Shown in pieces: positions 1 through 6,373 of a stretch of 6,974 nucleotides of DNA. Source of the stretch: a bacterium (lineage in GTDB: Bacteria > BMS3Abin14); NCBI GenBank assembly GCA_020352595.1, contig CP070682.1, forward strand, positions 1,575,327 through 1,582,300. Direction: 5' to 3'. The notes beneath the pieces are model-generated. The model was not told the DNA's origin. It saw nothing but the letters and a program-made list of their open reading frames with translations, and searched no databases. The number at the start of each line of letters is the position of its first letter. Positions within the stretch are counted from its first letter, which is position 1. The translations under genes and the position numbers were made by a program.

Positions 1-257
1 AGGTAATAGCTGCCGGGCGGAAGGTCCAGGCTGTACCGGCCGTCGGCCGCCGAAGGGGGCGACAGGAAAGCCGGCCCCTGGGAAAAATCCGCGGAGGCGA
101 AGGCGGCCACCCGTCCGCCGGAGACAGGTTCGGTTCCCCTGACGAGCCGGCCCTCCACGCCACCGGCGGTGCCGGCGGCGCCACCGGCGCACAGGAGCAG
201 CCAGGCGGCCGCAAGTACCGGGAGGACCATCCTTTCAGTCGGGGAGAGAAAGCTCAT
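1..257 (-). CDS. Exported carboxypeptidase-regulatory-like beta-sandwich protein, N-terminal part (3' end outside window)
   Basis: The frame runs off the window at position 1; about 85 codons are visible. ATG 257 is preferred: AAAGGGA (270-264) lies 6 bases upstream and the extra residues supply an arginine before the hydrophobic core. ATG 230 has an AAGG directly abutting it, with no usable spacer. From 257 the gene overlaps the beta-helix gene by 23 bases in another frame. The product starts MSFLSPTERMVLPVLAAAWL, continues through a hydrophobic, Ala/Gly-rich signal peptide, and then enters a module beginning VEGRLVRGTEPVSGGRV and reaching DGRYSLDLPPGSYYL. This is the same core motif as in the two genes at 3859-2804 and 2801-1650, making it a third family member. 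LLLC in the signal region does not fit a lipobox (Leu at -1), so a lipoprotein is not claimed. Confidence 0.8.
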   Translation of the reverse strand, partial: MSFLSPTERMVLPVLAAAWLLLCAGGAAGTAGGVEGRLVRGTEPVSGGRVAAFASADFSQGPAFLSPPSAADGRYSLDLPPGSYY

Positions 258-1653
258 CCTCGGTCCCTTTCCAGCCCCTCAGGCCGGCCCCTTCCGGAGG
301 CCCCGTGCGGGGCGGCACGTAGATGATCCTGTCCAGGCGGTAGGTCTCCTCGCCGAAACCCTCGTATGTCACTTCGGGCAGGTCGTGCCCGTCGAAGAGG
401 GTGGAGATGTCCGCATCCGCACCCTTGGCCTCCATCTCCGCCAAAGTCCTGGCGTCCCACCAGTTACCGGATCCGTCCACGGCCTCGGGGAACTGCTCCG
501 GACCCTCGGCCAGCCTGGGATTGCGGCTCCCCTGCCGGGCGGCGGATCGCAGCACCAGCCCCCTGGATCCGGCCTTCCCCTCCCAGTCCGAGGACTGGAA
601 CCTGCCCAGCCTGATGTGTGTTTCGTTGTCCGCGAAGAGGTTGTCCCTGACCGTGGGGTAGGACGAGAAGTCACAGAAGATGCCCGTCACCGAATGGGAA
701 AGGATGTTGCCGCGCACCTCGGAGCTGTTCTTCTTGTTCAGGTGCAGGGCCTGCTCCATGCCGCGCAGAACGTTGTTGACCAGGCGGGGCGAAGAGAACT
801 GGTTGGCCACCACGCCGTACTTGCCGCCGCTGATGAAATTGTTGGTGACGGTGGGCGAGGTGTAGGAGAGGGCGAGGATGGCGGCCTCCGTGTTGTCCAC
901 GAAAAGGTTCTTCTCGAGGACCGTGTCGGGGCCGTTCTGGTAAAGACGCACGCCGTCCCTGTTCCCCTTGAAGAGGTTCCCCTCGATCTTTCCGGGGTAT
1001 CTCTGAAGGACCTGCAGGCCGATGGCGTTACTCTCGAACCGGTTTCCCGAGACCACGGGGACACCCCCCGAGGCGATGCCGAAACCGATCTCGTTACCGC
1101 GGAAGGTGGAAGCCCTGAACTCGCCGGTGGACCTCATCTCGACTGCCAGGCCCACCTTGTTTGCCGAGAACTGGGACCGGCTGACGTCGGCCCTGGCTTC
1201 CCGGACCAGATAGAGGCCCTTCTCGCACCCCTTCACGGCGGTGTGCCGGATGCTGGCGTAACAGGCGATGAGGCTCAGGGCGGTTCTGGCTCCGCTGATC
1301 CGGGTGAACTCGATGACGCTCTCCGACCCCGCCAGAAGGCTGATCCCGTTCCAGGTGATCCCATCCGGTGCGGAGAAAATCACCGGTCTGGCCTGCGTTC
1401 CCCGGATCTCCATCCTGCCGTGCACGGTGATGGAGGCGTCCTTGAGGACCCTCACCCTGGTCCCCTCCTCCAGGATGAGCCGTCCTTCCTTCTGGACCGT
1501 GACCGCACCGTCGAGGAGGTAATCCCCGCCGAGGCGAACCTCCTGCGAAACCTCCGCGGGCAGGCTGCGGGCCGGAGCATCCTCCGAAAGAGCCGCCGGC
1601 GCCGGCGTCAGCGCCATCACCAGCATGGCCAGGATCCCTGCGATGCGCCTCAA
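235..1653 (-). CDS. Exported right-handed parallel beta-helix protein (NosD/PbH1-type)
   Basis: The start is a TTG at 1653 that overlaps the previous stop (TTGA) and has GGGGAG (1666-1661) 7 bases upstream. The next in-frame ATG, at codon 10, would clip the signal peptide. The 472 residues begin with a Sec signal (MRRIAGILAMLVMALTPAPA). From about residue 45 to 400 the chain is a beta-solenoid: a conserved turn position recurs at residues 138, 160, 182, 204, 226, 249, 272, 294, 316 and 338, i.e. every 22-23 residues, mostly Asn from 204 on (GNRF, GNLF, KNLF, NNFI, NNVL, GNIL, DNLF). GSGNWWDARTLAEMEAKG (394-411) resembles the cap motif common after NosD-like helices. A non-repetitive tail of about 60 residues follows. 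Related folds occur in carbohydrate-active enzymes and in periplasmic NosD-type proteins, but no lyase or hydrolase catalytic set is recognisable here. It is probably a periplasmic or cell-surface binding protein. Confidence 0.88.
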   Translation of the reverse strand: MRRIAGILAMLVMALTPAPAALSEDAPARSLPAEVSQEVRLGGDYLLDGAVTVQKEGRLILEEGTRVRVLKDASITVHGRMEIRGTQARPVIFSAPDGITWNGISLLAGSESVIEFTRISGARTALSLIACYASIRHTAVKGCEKGLYLVREARADVSRSQFSANKVGLAVEMRSTGEFRASTFRGNEIGFGIASGGVPVVSGNRFESNAIGLQVLQRYPGKIEGNLFKGNRDGVRLYQNGPDTVLEKNLFVDNTEAAILALSYTSPTVTNNFISGGKYGVVANQFSSPRLVNNVLRGMEQALHLNKKNSSEVRGNILSHSVTGIFCDFSSYPTVRDNLFADNETHIRLGRFQSSDWEGKAGSRGLVLRSAARQGSRNPRLAEGPEQFPEAVDGSGNWWDARTLAEMEAKGADADISTLFDGHDLPEVTYEGFGEETYRLDRIIYVPPRTGPPEGAGLRGWKGTEDELSLPD

Positions 1654-2801
1654 TTCTTCTCTCCCCTGCCCACGACGATGCGGACGGCCTTCCCGGCTTC
1701 GGGCTCCAGGTGGAGCGCCTCGTCACCGAAACGGCCGCTGTACTCGTCCTCGGCCGCCGGGCCGCCGAAGCGCTCCCTGGCTGTGACCATATAATCACCC
1801 GCCACAGGGACGGCCAGCTCGAACCGCCCGTCCTCGCCGGTGGGCCCGGAGAAATAGAGGGGCCGTCCCTTCAGCTCCCCCGGCCTGTGCAGGAAGACGC
1901 GCACTCCGGGGACGGGCCTCCCGTGGGCATCCACGACGCTCCCCTTGAGGGCCGGACCCGGGGTCAGGCCCTCCTCGAGCTGGCTTATGCGCGTCACCGT
2001 CTCCAGCGTGATGCCGATCCTTTCGTCCTGGGCCACCTCCACGGGATTCCCCGGATAGTAGTTGAAGTGGTCCCCGATCTCCATGGGTCCGTACATGCCC
2101 CCCTGCTGCCGTTTCCGGGCGATGAGGTAGTACTTTCCGGGTCTGACGGAAACACGGAAGCGGCCGCCGCCACCCACCGGGATGGTGGCCGTCCCGGGTC
2201 CCCTGAAAGCCTCCCCTGCCTTGTCGTAGATGTAAAGGTAGAGCCTTTCCAGCGGCTCGTCCCGGTACGTGACCACTCCCTCGATGACCGAACCGGAGCC
2301 CTTGTCCCGCTGTTGTGCGGGCACCTTGACCAGGTTGAAACCCACCGGCGTCCAGGAGTCCCGGCCGACCACCACCGGGCTGCCGCTGTAATAGCAGTAG
2401 TAGTCCCCCACCCCGGGCCGTCCCTCTCCCTTCGGGCCGCTCCTGGCCACCAGCGTGTACTGGCCGGGAGCGAGGGCCAGGCGGTACGTTCCGTCCGTGG
2501 CCGATGGTTCCGAGACGGCCACGGGGTCCCTCAGGAAGTCTCCCGCCGCACTGTCGTAGGCGTAGACGACCACGTCCGGGACCAGTTCGCCGCGCCAGGC
2601 GATCCTGCCGTGGATGCCGGAATCCGCAAGGACCGGTGCCGGCGCTGCCATCGCCAGGCACAGGGCCGCCCGGATAAAGGCCTGGGCCCCCGGAACGGGA
2701 CAGCGTGCGAGACCCTGGATCCCGGTCCTGTCCGGCGTCCTTCCGGCGCCCGCCGCCCCGCCCACCGCCGGCGCCGGGAGATGGCGTGGGCAGCCCCTCA
2801 T
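1650..2801 (-). CDS. Exported protein with three carboxypeptidase-regulatory-like beta-sandwich repeats (paralogue of the upstream gene)
   Basis: Three nearby in-frame starts exist: ATG 2810, GTG 2807 and ATG 2801. ATG 2801 is preferred because GGGAGG (2817-2812) lies 10 bases upstream; GTG 2807 would give a GTGA overlap but only a 4-base spacer. The 383-residue product has an unusually long N-terminal stretch (about 41 residues, basic, Gly/Ala/Pro-rich) before a hydrophobic export core and a likely cleavage after PAPVLA at about residue 59. Three modules follow at about 60-165, 170-275 and 285-380, with core motifs GTYRLALAPGQYTLVARSG, GRFRVSVRPGKYYLIARKR and GRFELAVPVAGDYMVTARE. The first two are followed by a conserved tail (GDYYCYYSGSPVVV; GDHFNYYPGNPVEV). 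The organisation matches the upstream paralogue, indicating duplication. The role is unknown; binding or scaffolding in the envelope is an inference. The stop overlaps the next start as TTGA. Confidence 0.85.
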   Translation of the reverse strand: MRGCPRHLPAPAVGGAAGAGRTPDRTGIQGLARCPVPGAQAFIRAALCLAMAAPAPVLADSGIHGRIAWRGELVPDVVVYAYDSAAGDFLRDPVAVSEPSATDGTYRLALAPGQYTLVARSGPKGEGRPGVGDYYCYYSGSPVVVGRDSWTPVGFNLVKVPAQQRDKGSGSVIEGVVTYRDEPLERLYLYIYDKAGEAFRGPGTATIPVGGGGRFRVSVRPGKYYLIARKRQQGGMYGPMEIGDHFNYYPGNPVEVAQDERIGITLETVTRISQLEEGLTPGPALKGSVVDAHGRPVPGVRVFLHRPGELKGRPLYFSGPTGEDGRFELAVPVAGDYMVTARERFGGPAAEDEYSGRFGDEALHLEPEAGKAVRIVVGRGEKN

Positions 2802-2803
2802 TT

Positions 2804-3859
2804 TCACCATACCTCCCGGACCACGATGTCGCACGTGGCCTCCGGCCCGTCCTCGTCGAGAACGATGGGACGGGGACCGGAGCCGTCCCAGGCCCCCATG
2901 AGCTCCCCCGGTTCCACAGGCCCCCCGTAACGCGTGCGGGCCCCGAGGTAGTAGGTTCCGGGCCGCTGCACGACGACGGTGAAGGTGCCCTCGGCCCCCG
3001 TGGGAGGAGAGATGGCGGCGGGCTTGCCCACCATCCGGTGGTCGGCGTAGACGAAGGCGTATGCTCCCGGCACAGGATCACCGTCCTCTCCGGTGATGCG
3101 CCCCCTGATGAGGTAGCGCCCCAGGGCCGTGCCCCAGCGCTTCTCTTCCCAGGAGACGGCGTCCACGCTGCGCAGGGCGATGGCTCCGAGGTCCACAGGG
3201 CTGTCGCCCAGGGTGATGGGGTTTCCCGCGAACTCACCCACGAGATCGTCCCTGCCGACGGTTCCCATGCCATCCCCTGCGTCGGCGAACCGGACCGTGA
3301 TGGTGTAAGTGCCCGGCTCGAGCCCGACCTCGAAACCGCCGTCCGGCCCGGTGCGCGCCCTCGAGAGGTAGCCGGGTCCGCGCCTGAGGGTGCCCGGGTA
3401 GAAATACACGAAAGCTCCGGGAGCGGGATCAGAACCGTTGAGGATCCTCCCGGACACCATCGTCCCGCCGTCGGCCGCCCCGCCGCTCCCACCCTGGTCC
3501 CGCAGGTTCATAACCGGGATGCGCACCGCGCTTCCCCCCACTTTAACCGGTTCGGCTCCGCTGGTGCCGAAGAGCATGCCACCGGACCCCCCTCCCTCGG
3601 GTCTCTTTTTGGCCGTCAAACGGTATCGGCCTGGGGGCAGGCTGACCTCGAACCGGCCGCCCTCCCCCGTGTTGGTGGAGGCCAGGGCCGCCTCCTCTCC
3701 GGTGGTGTCCCAGCCGAACACCTCTACGTAGACGCCCGGCAGCCCCTCCCCCCTGTAACGGACCTCACCGAGGATGCCGGAGCCGGAACCGTAAGGAGTC
3801 CCGGACAGGGCCATGACAAGGGCGGCAGCGGCCAGAAAGAGGAAGGGTCCCCGTTTCAT
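2804..3859 (-). CDS. Exported protein with three carboxypeptidase-regulatory-like beta-sandwich repeats
   Basis: The ATG at 3859 is chosen because it gives a clean Sec signal peptide (MKRGPFLFLAAAALVMALSG, probable cleavage near residue 19-20). Extending the frame upstream reaches only a TTG at 3925 and non-signal-like residues that run through the hairpin. The mature part of the 351-residue product is three related modules at about 29-121, 133-235 and 250-351. Each starts with a G-x-[VI] strand and a P-G-[AV] turn, and centres on a D/E-G-x-F-x-V-x-[LV]-x-x-P-G-x-Y-x-[LI]-x-[AV] motif (GGRFEVSLPPGRYRLTAKK; GGFEVGLEPGTYTITVRF; GTFTVVVQRPGTYYLGAR). It then continues into a tail such as GEFAGNPITLGDSPVDLGAI. 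The fold resembles CarboxypepD_reg/transthyretin-like domains, which usually mediate binding or act as spacers in exported proteins. No enzyme domain is attached. It is probably periplasmic or surface-exposed. The next gene starts about 2 bases after its stop. Confidence 0.85.
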   Translation of the reverse strand: MKRGPFLFLAAAALVMALSGTPYGSGSGILGEVRYRGEGLPGVYVEVFGWDTTGEEAALASTNTGEGGRFEVSLPPGRYRLTAKKRPEGGGSGGMLFGTSGAEPVKVGGSAVRIPVMNLRDQGGSGGAADGGTMVSGRILNGSDPAPGAFVYFYPGTLRRGPGYLSRARTGPDGGFEVGLEPGTYTITVRFADAGDGMGTVGRDDLVGEFAGNPITLGDSPVDLGAIALRSVDAVSWEEKRWGTALGRYLIRGRITGEDGDPVPGAYAFVYADHRMVGKPAAISPPTGAEGTFTVVVQRPGTYYLGARTRYGGPVEPGELMGAWDGSGPRPIVLDEDGPEATCDIVVREVW

Positions 3860-3866
3860 CACAGCA

Positions 3867-3895
3867 GGGCGGGAGGTTTCCCTCCCGCCCCCCTC
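3867..3895 (-). promoter_or_regulatory. SD-like GAGGG followed by perfect 10-bp hairpin with GAAA tetraloop, just upstream of a start codon
   Basis: Read on the coding strand, GAGGG (3895-3891) is followed directly by GGGCGGGAGG (3890-3881), loop GAAA (3880-3877) and the exact complementary arm CCTCCCGCCC (3876-3867), then TGCTGTG and ATG (3859-3857). The 4-base loop is of the stable GNRA class. No U-tract follows, so a classical intrinsic terminator is not supported. No SD lies at normal linear distance before ATG 3859. If the hairpin folds, the GAGGG is brought to about 7-8 bases from the ATG, as described for hairpin-bridged ribosome sites in phage T4 (genes 38 and 25). The structure is seen; the function is inferred. 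An RNA-stability or translation-damping hairpin is the alternative. Confidence 0.6.
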
Positions 3896-3956
3896 AGCAC
3901 GGATGCACGCTGCTGCTTCCCACAATCGCGGGCCGTACGTAACGCGTCCTTTTCAT
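3894..3956 (-). CDS. Possible 20-residue leader peptide (small ORF)
   Basis: An ATG at 3956 overlaps the stop of the membrane-protein gene (ATGA) and is preceded by AAAGGAGG (3971-3964) with a 7-base spacer, the strongest SD in the window. It opens a 20-codon frame, MKRTRYVRPA... ending SSSVHPC, with TGA at 3896-3894. The peptide is basic at its N-terminus, has no hydrophobic core, resembles no family I recognise, and carries three consecutive AGC serine codons. Its stop sits inside a GAGGG motif just ahead of a strong hairpin and the next gene's ATG, so it may serve as a leader whose translation feeds ribosomes to the downstream gene. What is seen is the SD, the overlap and the ORF; the role is inferred. 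It could instead be the decayed start of a lost gene, or a chance frame after an SD-like C-terminal coding sequence (AAG GAG GTC). Confidence 0.4.
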   Translation of the reverse strand: MKRTRYVRPAIVGSSSVHPC

Positions 3957-6373
3957 AGGTCGACCTCCTTTCGTGCACCACCCCCATCTGCGGAAAGGAC
4001 CCGCATGAAGGGGAACGTAAGGGCGTAGCCAAGGGCGCCGAATACCAGGGCCCTGGAGTAACCGAAGTTCATGGCCAGGATCACCGATCCCAGGGAACCG
4101 ACAACGGAGGCGGCTCCGTTGATGGCCCAGGCCCAGGGAACGAGATGCTGCCCGCCCACCCGTCCGAGTGCCGCCAGGCCCGCGGGCATGAAGACACCCA
4201 TGACGAAGGCCGGCGGACCCAGAAGCGCGGCTGTGGCGAGAACCCTCGCCCCAAGGGACAGGTCCCAGGCCGGGGAGAGGGCTCCTGACACGGCCCACAG
4301 GACGACGATGAGCAAGATCAATGCCACCCCGGCCTTGCGCAGGGCCCCATTCCTGCCCTGGAAACGCGTTCCCGCCCAGAGGCTGCCCGCCGCGGAGGAC
4401 AGGAGCATGACGGCAAGGACCACCGTGAGGGCGTGGGTGGGGTTTCCGAGGAAGAGGGCAAGGCGGTGCATCATCACCAGTTCGACGCTCATGTACCCGA
4501 AACCGATGCCGGCGAAGTAGGCGGACACCGCCATGAGAGGCGCCGGAGGCAGGGCGGTCCGGTCCCGCCGGATGAGCAGGGGAAGCAGGAGGAGAACCGC
4601 GAGGGGGACTGTGAGCCCGAGGGCCATGGTCCTAAGGACGATGACGTGCCTCTCCCCTCTCTCGGTGGGACGGAAAAAGATGTTGAAAAACCTGGACCTT
4701 GGGACGTTGTTGTAGAAGAAGGGCCGGACGTCGGTGGGGGGGGAGATGTCGAAGCGCCCATCCGTCGGGTCCTTGCCGCGGATGGCGTCGGCGAAACGGC
4801 CTTGAGTGACCGCCCCCGGCAGGTACTCGATGGTGAACCCCCTGTCCGCGGCCAGCCGCTGCAGCCTCTCGAGTTCGGCGGGCGTGAAACCGCCGCGGGC
4901 CACCAGCACCGTGGCCAGTCCCCGTTCCCTGACGACCGCGATGGAGCCCTCCGGGTCGTTCTCTCCGGAGCTCAGGATGAGGTCCCTGGCCAGGGAGACG
5001 AGTCTGAGCGCCCTGAGACCGAAAACCGACCTGGAAAGTGACAGAATCCCGTCATTTTTCAGGTGCCGCCAATACTCCGAGAAGGCCTCGCGCGTGTACA
5101 GGTAGTTGGCGCTGAGGCTGAAGGCGCCCGCGGAAGGGCTGATCTCCCCGAACACGGAAGAGGCCTGGATGACGTCGTACCTGCCCCCTTCCCTGGCAAG
5201 CCGCGACCGCCCCTCGCCGATGACGGTCCTGACACCGGGCAGCGCGTAAGGTGCTCCCGAAAAGTCCGCGAAACGGTCCTGGACCGCTCCGACGACGAGG
5301 GGGTTCAGTTCCACTGCCGTGACATGCCCCGCGCCGCTTCCCAGGGCGGCGAGGATGTCCCTGCCCCCTCCGGGCCCTATGATGAGGGCCTGGGCTCCGG
5401 GCCGGAGGAGGTAGGCCAGGGAGATGACGTGCCAGGGGGCCCAGTCGGGGTCCGTCACACCGGTCCCGTTCCGGACGATGGGCGTGTAACCGGCATCGTC
5501 GACCAGCATGCCCAGGTTCTCGGGGTGCACTCCCGGGTATCTCCGGCTGATGCCCCACGACTGCTCCGCCTCCCACCGCGTAAGGGGATAGACCACCACC
5601 CTGGAAAGGGCGTTCCAGGCCGAGAACCTTATCTGGGGCTCGTACTGCCCCCTGGCGAACTGGAGCCGCACGAGGGTGTCCCCTGGTCCGTTGGCCGCCG
5701 CCACCACCGCCAGCGCCAGGGCCGTCAGGAAGGACAGCCACCTCCAGCTGCGGCGGGCCAGGAGGGCCGAGGCCAGGAAACCGGCGCTGCCGGCCGCGAG
5801 CAGCAGCGAGGGAGCCCCCGCGTACCGGAGTCCCGGCGCCAGGAGAAGGCATCCCGCCGCCGCGCCGGCGAGATCCGCCGCGTAGGCTGCACCGAAACGC
5901 TCGGCCGGCAGCCTCAGGAAAAGGCCCGCGAGGGCCACGCCCGCCGCCAGGAACGGGATGGTGATGAGCGTGTAGAGCACCGCCATGGAGATGACCACCG
6001 CCTGGTCGGGCCCCGGGGGCGCCTGCCTGAAGGGCTGGAAATAGGGCTGGTGGAAGAAACTCAGCAGCGGGAACAGGATGCCGGGCCGCAAGCGGGCGAG
6101 GCCCAGGACGGCGAAGGGCAGGGCGGCCAGGAGGGCGAAAGCGGACATCCACGGCACGAGGGTGCCCGGGAAACCCTCCTGGCGGACGAGACCGGGTCTC
6201 AGGTGGACAAGGACGCCGCCGAGGGCGAACCCGAGCAGCGCGACGGCGATGGACAGGGAGGCGAAGTGATACCACATCAGGACGGAGAAGAGCCTCGTGA
6301 GGGTCAGTTCATACAGAAGGACCGCGAGGCTGAGCAGAAAGACGGCTGCGAGGAGAGACCTGTCCCGTGTCAC
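3953..6373 (-). CDS. Polytopic membrane protein with spermidine-synthase-like (SAM-fold) domain between two hydrophobic halves
   Basis: The start chosen is GTG at 6373: it forms a GTGA overlap with the previous stop and has GGGAGG (6386-6381) 7 bases upstream. A GTG at 6388 would add five residues but lacks that spacing. The product is 806 residues. Residues about 6-230 hold roughly six or seven hydrophobic segments, beginning with the family-typical LLYELTLTRLFSV. Residues about 325-460 form a Rossmann methyltransferase-like domain: GPGGGRD (333-339, SAM-type glycine loop), VELNP (354-358, ribose-binding acidic residue), GEGRSRL (386-392), then YDVIQASSVFGEI (399-411) and NYLYTREAFSEYWRHLK. 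PTDVRPFFYN (546-555) leads into a second hydrophobic half (about 580-790) with GFGYMSVELVMMHRLALFLG and FVMGVFMPAG. This is the architecture often annotated 'fused MFS/spermidine synthase'. The polyamine-binding/catalytic Asp signature (DxxDP-like) of real aminopropyltransferases is absent, so spermidine synthesis is unlikely. Substrate and reaction are unknown. It is probably in the inner membrane. Confidence 0.9.
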   Translation of the reverse strand: MTRDRSLLAAVFLLSLAVLLYELTLTRLFSVLMWYHFASLSIAVALLGFALGGVLVHLRPGLVRQEGFPGTLVPWMSAFALLAALPFAVLGLARLRPGILFPLLSFFHQPYFQPFRQAPPGPDQAVVISMAVLYTLITIPFLAAGVALAGLFLRLPAERFGAAYAADLAGAAAGCLLLAPGLRYAGAPSLLLAAGSAGFLASALLARRSWRWLSFLTALALAVVAAANGPGDTLVRLQFARGQYEPQIRFSAWNALSRVVVYPLTRWEAEQSWGISRRYPGVHPENLGMLVDDAGYTPIVRNGTGVTDPDWAPWHVISLAYLLRPGAQALIIGPGGGRDILAALGSGAGHVTAVELNPLVVGAVQDRFADFSGAPYALPGVRTVIGEGRSRLAREGGRYDVIQASSVFGEISPSAGAFSLSANYLYTREAFSEYWRHLKNDGILSLSRSVFGLRALRLVSLARDLILSSGENDPEGSIAVVRERGLATVLVARGGFTPAELERLQRLAADRGFTIEYLPGAVTQGRFADAIRGKDPTDGRFDISPPTDVRPFFYNNVPRSRFFNIFFRPTERGERHVIVLRTMALGLTVPLAVLLLLPLLIRRDRTALPPAPLMAVSAYFAGIGFGYMSVELVMMHRLALFLGNPTHALTVVLAVMLLSSAAGSLWAGTRFQGRNGALRKAGVALILLIVVLWAVSGALSPAWDLSLGARVLATAALLGPPAFVMGVFMPAGLAALGRVGGQHLVPWAWAINGAASVVGSLGSVILAMNFGYSRALVFGALGYALTFPFMRVLSADGGGARKEVDL
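3963..3971 (-). promoter_or_regulatory. Near-perfect Shine-Dalgarno site for the small ORF
   Basis: AAAGGAGGT on the minus strand lies inside the last codons of the membrane-protein gene, 7 bases from ATG 3956. It is the best match to the 16S anti-SD in the window. It lies more than 100 bases from the next annotated start (3859), so it cannot serve that gene directly. Confidence 0.7.

Noticed and set aside
160..192. GC-rich direct/inverted repeat (CGCCGGTGGCG-type)
   Set aside because: It encodes the Ala/Gly-rich end of a signal peptide, and the repetition is explained by GCC/GGC codons.
180..200. Possible lipobox (LLLC) in the N-terminal signal of the partial gene
   Set aside because: Leucine at the -1 position does not fit the lipobox consensus, which needs Gly, Ala or Ser before Cys.
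169..1794. Long plus-strand open frame opposite the beta-helix and beta-sandwich genes
   Set aside because: It is antisense to well-supported genes. The translation is rich in Pro, Gly and Arg with no recognisable domain or signal, as expected from high-GC antisense frames.
1795..3492. Long minus-strand frame crossing both beta-sandwich genes
   Set aside because: It runs out of frame through two genes with conserved repeat motifs and signal peptides. Its own product is Ser/Pro/Gly/Arg-rich without motifs.
3867..3890. Hairpin as a rho-independent terminator for the membrane-protein gene
   Set aside because: No T-tract follows the stem on either strand, and the downstream arm leads within 7 bases into the next gene's start codon.
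3859..3925. Extended start (TTG 3925) for the first beta-sandwich gene
   Set aside because: It adds 22 residues without signal character, reads through the hairpin, and uses a rare start with no SD. ATG 3859 gives a canonical signal peptide.
1710..3958. Overlapping plus-strand open frames (1710-2930 and 2705-3958)
   Set aside because: They lie opposite the two repeat-containing exported proteins, have low-complexity composition and no family motif, and overlap each other.
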